Assembly: GCF_015070385.1 (NCBI RefSeq)
Contig: NZ_JADCSA010000007.1
Coordinates: forward strand, 151,415-215,414
Direction: 5' to 3'
Source: Nocardioides malaquae
Lineage (GTDB): Bacteria; Actinomycetota; Actinomycetes; Propionibacteriales; Nocardioidaceae
DNA: 64,000 nucleotides
In this document: in pieces, positions 53,322 through 59,995 of the stretch
How the letters are laid out: every line of letters starts with the position of its first letter
Position numbering within the stretch: the stretch's first letter is position 1
Made by a program: the position numbers and the translations under genes
The notes under the pieces: model-generated
Databases searched by the model: none
What the model saw: only the letters and a program-made list of their open reading frames with translations
Told to the model about the DNA's origin: nothing

Positions 53322-54908
53322 TCAGCGCAGGTCGCGACGCAGCCAGCCGACCAGACCCAGGCCGCACAGGGCGACGGCCAGGGCCAGCTGCACCAGCGCC
53401 GGCGCCCAGGCGAACTCCTCCGCCGGGGGCAGCGCCAGGTGGCGGTAGGGCGACAGTCCCCGCACCCACTCCGGGAAGTCGAGCAGGTCGCCCAGGTAGG
53501 CCTGGATGCCCGCCCACGCGACCGGGAGCCACGCCCACGCCGTCCACCGGGGCACCCACCCGTGCAGGAGCACCACCACCGAGGCCAGCAGCAGCGCCGA
53601 CGGTGCGGTGCCGAGGGTGGCGCCGACGAGGTCGCCGACCCTCCCGGGCTCGTCCTCCACCAGGCCGTGGGTCACCCCAGTCGCCACGCCCACGATCGTC
53701 AGCAACGCCACGGTCGTGGCCCACGTGACCATGAGCCATCCCAGGAACCACCGCCGCCGCGACACCCCCACGGCGAGCACCGACTCCGCCTGACCGCCCA
53801 CCTCCTCGTGACGCATCCGCAGCGCCGAGACCACGGCGTACGCCCCGACCACGACGCCCAGGAAGTTGATGACGTAGGCGAGGTAGCCGAGCACCACGTC
53901 GTCGATGTCACCGAGCACCACCTGCGCGACCTCGGGGTTGGAGGCGATCATCGTGCGCACCTCACGACTCATGCCGCCGAAGGTCGCCCCCAGCACCACC
54001 AGGGCGACCACCCACCCCAGCCACAGACCCCGCTGCTGGCGCCACGCCACCCCGACGACGGTGCCCAGCGACGCCGACGCCCGCGCCGGCCCGGGCCGCT
54101 CCCCCACCAACCCGGCCCCGAAGTCGCGGTGGGCCGCCAGCCAGGCCGCCACCACCCCCACCACGCCGGCGGTGGCCACCGGGATCGCCAACGGCCACCA
54201 CCTGGCCTCGTCGCCGAAGGGGCGCAGCTCGTCCTGCCACCCGAACGGCGAGGCCCACGTCCACCACGTCTCGTCGATCGCGCCGTAGCCGCGCACCAGG
54301 AAGGCCACCAGCACCACCGCGGACGCCAGTCCCACCGCCCGGCGGGCCCGCCCCGCGACCTGCGCGGCCACCGCGCCGACGGCGGTGAAGACCAGGCCCG
54401 TGCCGACCATGCCGGCGCCGAAGAGCACCGCCGCGGAGACCGCGACCCCGGCGGTCAGCAGGATCGCGGCCAACAGCATGCCCAGCACCACCGAGGCGCC
54501 GACAGCCACCAGCACCGTCGCCGCCAGCGCCGCGTGACGACCCACGACCGTGGCACGCAGCAGCTCCGCACGGCCCGACTCCTCCTCGCCGCGGGTGTGG
54601 CGCACCACCAGGAAGATCACCATGAAGGCGGCCGCCACCGCCGCCACCGCGGTCACCTCGATCGAGATGATCCCGCCCATCGTGTCGGCGTCACGCGGGA
54701 TGCCCCCGAAGAGGCGGGAGACCGCGCTGTCCTCGACGGTCGCGGCATAGCCGGCCCGCTTCACCGGGGTGTCGTAGAACCCGACCACCGCGTTGGCCGA
54801 GGCCCCCGTGACCGCGGTGATGGCGAGCAGCCAGACCGGCAGCCGAAACCGGTCACGGCGCAGCAGCAGCCGCACCAGCGGCCACGTGCCGGCGACCGGG
54901 CCGCTCAC
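53322..54908 (-). CDS. ABC exporter permease (TnrB-like)
   Basis: A 528-residue membrane protein with about twelve helices arranged as two six-helix halves, for example VAAVAAAFMVIFLVVRHTRGEEESGRAELL (first half) and SALRMRHEEVGGQAESVLAVG (second half), whose R-x-E-E-x-G-R/Q-A-E motifs follow matching helices. This arrangement is characteristic of polyketide-antibiotic-type exporter permeases in actinobacteria. GTG start overlapping the ATPase stop (GTGA). The substrate is unknown. Confidence 0.85.
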   Translation of the reverse strand: MSGPVAGTWPLVRLLLRRDRFRLPVWLLAITAVTGASANAVVGFYDTPVKRAGYAATVEDSAVSRLFGGIPRDADTMGGIISIEVTAVAAVAAAFMVIFLVVRHTRGEEESGRAELLRATVVGRHAALAATVLVAVGASVVLGMLLAAILLTAGVAVSAAVLFGAGMVGTGLVFTAVGAVAAQVAGRARRAVGLASAVVLVAFLVRGYGAIDETWWTWASPFGWQDELRPFGDEARWWPLAIPVATAGVVGVVAAWLAAHRDFGAGLVGERPGPARASASLGTVVGVAWRQQRGLWLGWVVALVVLGATFGGMSREVRTMIASNPEVAQVVLGDIDDVVLGYLAYVINFLGVVVGAYAVVSALRMRHEEVGGQAESVLAVGVSRRRWFLGWLMVTWATTVALLTIVGVATGVTHGLVEDEPGRVGDLVGATLGTAPSALLLASVVVLLHGWVPRWTAWAWLPVAWAGIQAYLGDLLDFPEWVRGLSPYRHLALPPAEEFAWAPALVQLALAVALCGLGLVGWLRRDLR

Positions 54909-55798
54909 GACGGCGCGACCTCGTCGCCGTACTCACGCAGGAAGAGCTCCTCCAACGTCGGCGGGTGGGCCTGCAGGGCCACGACGCCCAGGTCGGCCAG
55001 CCCGCTCAGCACCCGGTCGAGGTCGCTGCTGTCGACCTCCATCCGCACCCGACCGTCGGTGGCCTGCAGGTGGTGCACACCGGGCAGCGCGGCCAGCTCG
55101 GCGGCGGGCCGCACGGTCTCGGCGACCACGGTCGTACGCGTGTGGCTGCGCAACGCGGCGAGCGTGCCGGACTGCACCGCGCGGCCCTCGCGGATGATCG
55201 TGACCCGGTCGGCGAGCGCCTCCACCTCGGCCAGGATGTGGCTCGAGAGGAGCACGGTGGCGCCCTCGCTGCGCAGCTCGTGGACGCACTCCTGGAACTC
55301 GGCCTCCTTGAGCGGGTCGAGCCCGGCGGTGGGCTCGTCGAAGAGGTAGAGCTCGACGTCGGCCGCCAGTGCCGCGACCAGCGCGACCTTCTGCCGGTTG
55401 CCCTTGGAGTAGGCGCGGGCCTTGCGGGTGGGGTCGAGCTCGAAGCGTTCGACGAGCTCGTCGCGGCGCTTCTCGTCGAGCCCGCCTCGCATCCGGCCCA
55501 GCAGGTCGATCACCTCGCCGCCGGTGAGGTTGGGCCACAGGGCGACCTCCCCCGGGACGTAGGCGAGACGTCGGTGCAGGTCAGCGGCCTGGCTCCACGG
55601 GTCGCCGCCGAGGAGGCGCGCAGTGCCGGAGTCGATGCGCAGCATGCCGAGCAGCACCCGCATCGCGGTGGACTTGCCGGCGCCGTTGGGGCCCAGGAAG
55701 CCGTGGACCTCGCCGGTCTCGACCTGCAGGTCGAAGTCGTCGAGGGCGCGGACCTTCCCGAAGGTCTTGACGATTCCGGAGAGCTCGACCGCCGTCAT
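54905..55798 (-). CDS. ABC exporter ATP-binding protein
   Basis: A 297-residue ABC ATPase with Walker A GPNGAGKSTAMR, a signature in AYSKGNRQKVALVAALA, Walker B VELYLFDEPTAGLDP, and H-loop LLSSHILAEVEALADR. The C-terminal 80 residues (TVVAETVRPAAELAALPGVHHL) are the accessory domain common in drug-type exporters. A CAGAGT box six bases before the ATG suggests a leaderless transcript and a promoter separate from copA. Confidence 0.93.
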   Translation of the reverse strand: MTAVELSGIVKTFGKVRALDDFDLQVETGEVHGFLGPNGAGKSTAMRVLLGMLRIDSGTARLLGGDPWSQAADLHRRLAYVPGEVALWPNLTGGEVIDLLGRMRGGLDEKRRDELVERFELDPTRKARAYSKGNRQKVALVAALAADVELYLFDEPTAGLDPLKEAEFQECVHELRSEGATVLLSSHILAEVEALADRVTIIREGRAVQSGTLAALRSHTRTTVVAETVRPAAELAALPGVHHLQATDGRVRMEVDSSDLDRVLSGLADLGVVALQAHPPTLEELFLREYGDEVAPS

Positions 55799-55819
55799 GG
55801 GTCCACTCTGGCACTGCTC

Positions 55820-58042
55820 TCAGCGAAAGCGCCTCAACCGCAGCGAGTTGGTGACCACGAAGACGCTCGAGAAGGCCATCGCCGCGCCCGCCAGCATGGG
55901 GTTGAGCAGCCCGGCCGCCGCGAGCGGCAGCGCCGCCACGTTGTAGGCGAACGCCCAGAACAGGTTGCCCCTGATCGTCGCCAGGGTGCGTCGCGAGAGC
56001 CGCACGGCGTCGGCGGCGGCGGCCAGGTCGTCACGCACCAGGGTGAGGTCGCTGGCCTCGATCGCCACGTCGGTGCCGGCGCCCATCGCCAGCCCCAGGT
56101 CGGCCTGCGCCAGGGCGGGAGCGTCGTTGACTCCGTCGCCGACCATCGCCACCACCCGGCCCTCGGACTGCAGCCGGGTCACGACGTCGACCTTGCCCGC
56201 CGGCAGCACCCCGGCGACCACCTCGTCGATGCCGACCTCGGCGGCCACCGCGCGCGCCGCCCCCTCGTTGTCGCCGGTGACCAGCATGGGAGTCAGCCCG
56301 AGGCGACGCAGCTGCTGCACTCCCTCCACCGCCGACGGCTTGAGGGTGTCGGAGACGACGAGCACACCGCGGGCGACGCCCTCCCAGCCGGCGACCACGG
56401 GCGTACGCCCCTGGGCCTGCGCCGCGGCCACCGCGTCGGCGACCTCGGGGGGCACCGTCTCGAAGAGCGAGGGACGACCCACCGTCACCTCGGTGCCGTC
56501 GACCACGCCTCGGGCCCCGAGACCGGGCAACGCCGCGATGCCGGAGGCCACCGGACGCTGGGGAGTCGCCTCGACCACGGCCCGGGCGATCGGGTGCTCC
56601 GAACCCGCCTCCACCGCCGCGGCGAGCCGCTGGAGGTGGGCTGCCTCGACACCGTCGGCCGGCACCACGTCGACCAGCGACATCACGCCGGTGGTGACGG
56701 TGCCGGTCTTGTCGAGCAGCACCGTGTCGACCCGCCGGGTCGACTCCAGCACCTCGGGCCCCTTGATGAGGATGCCCATCTGCGCCCCCCGTCCGGTGCC
56801 GACCAGCAGCGCGGTCGGGGTGGCCAGGCCCAGGGCGCAGGGGCAGGCGACGATCAGCACGGCCACTGCGGCGGTGAAGGCCGGTCCGACGCCCGCGTCC
56901 GTGCCGAGCCACCAGCCGAGCGTGCCGGCCGCGAGCAGCAGGACCGCCGGCACGAAGACACCCGAGACCCGGTCGGCCAGACGCTGCACCTCGGCCTTGC
57001 CCGACTGCGCCTCCTCGACCAGGCGCGCCATCTGTGCCAGCTGGGTGTCGGCACCGACCCGGGTGGCCCGCACCAGCAGACGCCCGTGGGCGTTGACGGT
57101 CGCCCCCACCACCTCGGCGCCCGGACCCACCTCGCGCGGCACCGACTCGCCGGTCACGGTCGAGGTGTCGATCGCGGAGGTGCCGTCGACGACCACTCCG
57201 TCGGTGGCGACCTTCTCGCCGGGCAGCACCACGAACTCGTCGCCGACGCGCAGCTCCTCCACCGGAACCGTGACCTCGACGCCGCCGCGCACCACGCGTA
57301 CGTCCTTGGCGCCCAGCTCCAGCAACGCCCGCAGGGCGGCACCCGACCGACGCTTGGCCCGCTTCTCGAACCACCGGCCGAGCAGCAGGAAGGTGGTGAC
57401 GCCCGCCGCCACCTCGAGGTAGACGTTCATGGAGGGGTCACCGCGCTCGATGGTGAGCTCGAAGGCATGGGTCATGCCGGGCTCCCCCGCCGAACCGAGG
57501 AAGAGCGCGTAGAGCGACCAGCCGAAGGCAGCCAGCACCCCCATCGAGACGAGGGTGTCCATCGTGGCCGCGCCGTGGCGCAGGTTGGTCCAGGCAGCCC
57601 GGTGGAAGGGCCAGGCGCCCCAGACCACGACAGGGGCGGCCAGGGTGAGGGAGGCCCACTGCCAGTGGGTGAACTGCCACGCCGGCACCATCGCCAGCAC
57701 GATCACCGGCAGGCTCAGCAGCGCGGAGACGACCAGCCGCTGGCGCAGCGCCTCGAGCTCGACCTCGCCGCGCTCGACGCGGCCGGTCTGCCCCGTCTCG
57801 GCGTCGCGCTCCTTGCGCGGCGGCTGGGGCAACGTGGCGGAGTAGCCGGCGGCCTCGACGGTGGCCAGCAGCGTCTCCACGTCGACCTCCGGGGCGTGGC
57901 TCACCGACGCCTTCTCCGTGGCGTAGTTGACGCTGGCGCTCACCCCCTCGAGCTTGTTGAGCTTGCGCTCGATGCGGTGGGCGCACGAGGCGCAGGTCAT
58001 CCCCGAGATCTCGAGCTCGAGCTCAGTCGTGGGGCTGGTCAT
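55820..58042 (-). CDS. copA: Copper-exporting P1B-type ATPase
   Basis: A 740-residue heavy-metal ATPase. One N-terminal HMA domain has GMTCASCAHRIERKL (Cys17, Cys20). Eight membrane helices follow; the sixth has the metal-site IVACPCALGLATP, and the P-domain has the phosphorylation site DKTGTVTTGVM, SEHPIARAVVE, and GDGVNDAPALAQADLG. The CPC plus NxxxxYN (WAFAYNVAALPLAA) and MxxSS (MAFSSVFVV) motifs of helices 6-8 indicate Cu(I) specificity. It pumps Cu+ out and is the last gene of the csoR operon. It overlaps the small membrane protein by 20 bases. Confidence 0.94.
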   Translation of the reverse strand: MTSPTTELELEISGMTCASCAHRIERKLNKLEGVSASVNYATEKASVSHAPEVDVETLLATVEAAGYSATLPQPPRKERDAETGQTGRVERGEVELEALRQRLVVSALLSLPVIVLAMVPAWQFTHWQWASLTLAAPVVVWGAWPFHRAAWTNLRHGAATMDTLVSMGVLAAFGWSLYALFLGSAGEPGMTHAFELTIERGDPSMNVYLEVAAGVTTFLLLGRWFEKRAKRRSGAALRALLELGAKDVRVVRGGVEVTVPVEELRVGDEFVVLPGEKVATDGVVVDGTSAIDTSTVTGESVPREVGPGAEVVGATVNAHGRLLVRATRVGADTQLAQMARLVEEAQSGKAEVQRLADRVSGVFVPAVLLLAAGTLGWWLGTDAGVGPAFTAAVAVLIVACPCALGLATPTALLVGTGRGAQMGILIKGPEVLESTRRVDTVLLDKTGTVTTGVMSLVDVVPADGVEAAHLQRLAAAVEAGSEHPIARAVVEATPQRPVASGIAALPGLGARGVVDGTEVTVGRPSLFETVPPEVADAVAAAQAQGRTPVVAGWEGVARGVLVVSDTLKPSAVEGVQQLRRLGLTPMLVTGDNEGAARAVAAEVGIDEVVAGVLPAGKVDVVTRLQSEGRVVAMVGDGVNDAPALAQADLGLAMGAGTDVAIEASDLTLVRDDLAAAADAVRLSRRTLATIRGNLFWAFAYNVAALPLAAAGLLNPMLAGAAMAFSSVFVVTNSLRLRRFR

Positions 58043-58241
58043 CGCTTCCCTCTACGTGTGGCTGGGCGTGTGGCTGCGTGGAGTGGCTGGGGGCGGGCGC
58101 CTCGGGAGGTGTCTCGTCGGGTCCGTAGGCCGCGCCGAGCGCGTAGGCCAGGGCGAAGACCACCGCCACCGCGAGGGCGAAGGCGGCCAGGCGCACGGGC
58201 GTACGCTCCCACCACGGCGAGGCGGTCACCCCGGGAGTCAC
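58023..58241 (-). CDS. Small membrane protein of the copper operon
   Basis: A 72-residue protein with one membrane helix (VRLAAFALAVAVVFALAYAL, residues 16-38) and a hydrophilic C-tail rich in Pro, Glu and His (APSHSTQPHAQPHVEG ... HD), six to seven His in the last 25 residues. The tail could bind Cu extracellularly. The GTG start is two bases after the copZ stop, and the 3' end overlaps copA, so it is coupled to both. I do not recognise the family. Confidence 0.72.
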   Translation of the reverse strand: MTPGVTASPWWERTPVRLAAFALAVAVVFALAYALGAAYGPDETPPEAPAPSHSTQPHAQPHVEGSDDQPHD

Positions 58242-58243
58242 TC

Positions 58244-58465
58244 TCAGACCACCTGGTAGCCGGCCTCCGCGACCGCGGCCACAACGGCGGGACGGTCCAC
58301 GGGGTCGGTGGAGGTGACGGTCAGCTGCCCGGACTCGAGCACGACGTCGACGTCGGTCACGCCGGGCACCTCGCTGACCTCCTCGGTCACCGACGCCACG
58401 CAGTGGCCGCAGGTCATGCCGGTGACGGTGAAGGTCTCGGTGTGGGACTGGTGGTCGGTCGTCAT
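58244..58465 (-). CDS. copZ: Copper chaperone CopZ
   Basis: A 73-residue single HMA domain with the GMTCGHCVASV metal-binding loop (Cys19, Cys22) and the ferredoxin-like pattern VTDVDVVLESGQLTVTS. It would carry Cu(I) to CopA. The N-terminal tail has three His (TTDHQSHTE). AAGGAGC precedes the ATG at good spacing. A much longer open frame upstream overlaps csoR on the same strand and is spurious. Confidence 0.93.
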   Translation of the reverse strand: MTTDHQSHTETFTVTGMTCGHCVASVTEEVSEVPGVTDVDVVLESGQLTVTSTDPVDRPAVVAAVAEAGYQVV

Positions 58466-58533
58466 GGGGTGCTCCTTGATGGTGGACGGGTGCGGTAGGG
58501 AACTGTCGGGGCGCGCCAAGGGCGCCGCCGGGG

Positions 58534-58815
58534 CTACTTGACGAGGCGGGCGATCGCCGCCATCACCTCGTCGATCTTGACGCCCGCCTGCTCGTCGCCG
58601 GCGCGGGCGGCCTCGACGACGCAGTGCTCCATGTGCTCGGCGAGCAGGGCGAGGCTCACCGACTCCAACGCCTTGGTGACCGCGGAGACCTGGGTGAGCA
58701 CGTCGATGCAGTAATTCTCCTCGTCGACCATGCGGTGCAGGCCGCGGACCTGCCCCTCGATCCGCTTCAGACGGGCGAGGTGGGCGGCCTTGTCGCCGAG
58801 GTAGCCGTGAGCCAT
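58534..58815 (-). CDS. csoR: CsoR copper-sensing repressor
   Basis: A 93-residue all-helical CsoR/RcnR-family repressor. The Cu(I) ligands Cys36, His61 and Cys65 (ENYCIDVL, AEHMEHCVVEA) fall at the same positions as in M. tuberculosis CsoR. HLARLKRIEGQVRGLHRMV is the DNA-binding helix. Cu(I) binding would release it from the operator just upstream. The ATG at 58815 is closely preceded by GGAGGT; a longer frame that reads into the operator is excluded. Confidence 0.95.
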   Translation of the reverse strand: MAHGYLGDKAAHLARLKRIEGQVRGLHRMVDEENYCIDVLTQVSAVTKALESVSLALLAEHMEHCVVEAARAGDEQAGVKIDEVMAAIARLVK

Positions 58816-58825
58816 ACCTCCATGT

Positions 58826-58842
58826 ATACCCCCAGGGGGTAT
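58826..58842 (-). promoter_or_regulatory. CsoR operator
   Basis: ATACCCCC-A-GGGGGTAT is a perfect 17-base inverted repeat 11 bases before csoR. It fits the GC-core, TAT-flanked pattern of CsoR operators and implies autoregulation of csoR-copZ-copA. Confidence 0.88.
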
Positions 58843-58874
58843 CAGGTTCAAGGGGGGCAGGGCAGGAACGCCGA

Positions 58875-58899
58875 AACCCCCGTCCGTGGGACGGGGGTT
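58875..58899 (-). terminator. Terminator after the 54-residue small gene
   Basis: A perfect 11-base stem (AACCCCCGTCC with GGACGGGGGTT, GTG loop) lies between the small gene stop and the csoR promoter on the leftward strand. Confidence 0.75.
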
Positions 58900-58925
58900 C
58901 TCGGAAACGGGCTTCGAATCGGGCG

Positions 58926-59090
58926 TCAGCGCTGCCGGGGGATCGGGACGACGCCCAGGAGGCGGTCGATCTCGTCGAGACTGAGCTTGGCATCCGACTC
59001 GCTCGCAGCGACGATCAAGGTGGTGGTCAACTCCACCTCACCCAACAGATCGCCGTCTTCGAGCGTCACGTCGAAGGGATCGAACAACAC
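58926..59090 (-). CDS. Small conserved-looking acidic protein, 54 residues
   Basis: GTG start with a strong GAGGAGG four to five bases upstream. The product (LFDPFDVTLEDGDLLGEVEL ... SLDEIDRLLGVVPIPRQR) is acidic, soluble and probably two short helices after an N-terminal strand region. The segment ELTTTLIVAASESDAKLSLD and EIDRLLGV resembles short regulatory-type actinobacterial proteins I have seen without names. A hairpin terminator follows at once, so it is probably monocistronic. No function is claimed. A competing frame in the same strand (to 59251) lacks a ribosome-binding site. Confidence 0.62.
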   Translation of the reverse strand: MLFDPFDVTLEDGDLLGEVELTTTLIVAASESDAKLSLDEIDRLLGVVPIPRQR

Positions 59091-59283
59091 CTGACCTCCT
59101 CACGGTCACGACCCGTTGCCGACGCGGCTGCTGAGGTCATCTCATCGGTCCGGATGACCACCGCGTCCTTGCCTCCAAGAGTGCCCCCGGAGGGGGTGCA
59201 GAAACTGGCGAATCGCGAAATCTCCCCCAACCGGGGCATGCCCTCGACCACCCACGCGGGGTCTTGACCCCCTCGGCAAAATG

Positions 59284-59318
59284 CACCGAGGCCCCACCCG
59301 GTGGGTGGGGCCTCGGTG
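59284..59318 (-). terminator. Terminator of the cold-shock gene
   Basis: A 16-base perfect inverted repeat (CACCGAGGCCCCACCC, three-base loop, complement) about 38 bases after the csp stop, followed on the transcribed strand by CATTTTG. Confidence 0.85.
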
Positions 59319-59355
59319 ACCGAAGCTCCGGACAGGTGCGTCCGGCGGACTCGGA

Positions 59356-59559
59356 TCAGAGGGGGCGAACGTTCTCCGCCTGCGGGCCCTTCGGGCCCTG
59401 GGTGACGTCGAACTCAACCTTCTGGTTCTCGTCGAGGGACTTGTAGCCCTGCGACTGGATGGCCGAGTAGTGCACGAAGACGTCGTCGCCGCCGTCTTCC
59501 TGCGCGATGAAACCGAAACCCTTTTCGGCGTTGAACCACTTCACGGTGCCCTGAGCCAT
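59356..59559 (-). CDS. cspA: Cold shock protein (CspA family)
   Basis: A 67-residue OB-fold RNA chaperone: [20 protein letters not shown] holds RNP1 (KGFGFI) and [10 protein letters not shown] holds RNP2 (VFVHY). It melts RNA secondary structure at low temperature or in growth. The ATG starts MAQGTVKWF, as in actinobacterial CspA; a long in-frame extension upstream is untranslated leader. A strong terminator follows. Confidence 0.97.
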   Translation of the reverse strand: MAQGTVKWFNAEKGFGFIAQEDGGDDVFVHYSAIQSQGYKSLDENQKVEFDVTQGPKGPQAENVRPL

Positions 59560-59995
59560 TGCTCTTGTACTCCTTAGTCGGGGCGAGAGCCCGCCACTTC
59601 GACGGGCCCGCACCAGATGCGGTGACACGTCGCTCCGACTTCTGACAAGAGTCCGAAGAAGGGAACGCCGTTGGATCACGAACTCCGCGGGCGTCTACCT
59701 GCTGGAACTGCACCTGTTGCAGTCGGGACACTACCAACTTCCGGCCCGCGCACCAGTCCCCCCACGGGACAATCTCAACTCGCTGCGTGAACTTTGCGTT
59801 ACGCCCGGGTGAGGTCCGGTTGCGTCCGCACGCACCCCACGTGAAGGAGGCCACGCGACCCACACCGTGGAGTCTCTCCTCGCGCGCGGGTCGACCCTGC
59901 GATGATCGGTGCCGACATCGCGCCCGGACACGGGTCGCAGGCGGAGCCTCCGCCACCGTCACCAAGGGGACACCAGCACGAACAGGGGAAGACCC
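59560..59995. promoter_or_regulatory. Divergent intergenic region, cspA leader / acidic repeat protein
   Basis: 436 bases with no supported gene. The cspA side must contain a long 5' untranslated leader, which is common for cold-shock genes. The rightward gene has AGGGGAAG before its ATG. I cannot assign promoter boxes with confidence. Confidence 0.4.

Noticed and set aside
59066-59251. 61-codon minus-strand frame overlapping the 54-residue small gene
   Set aside because: No ribosome-binding site and poor composition; the overlapping 54-codon frame has GAGGAGG at good spacing.
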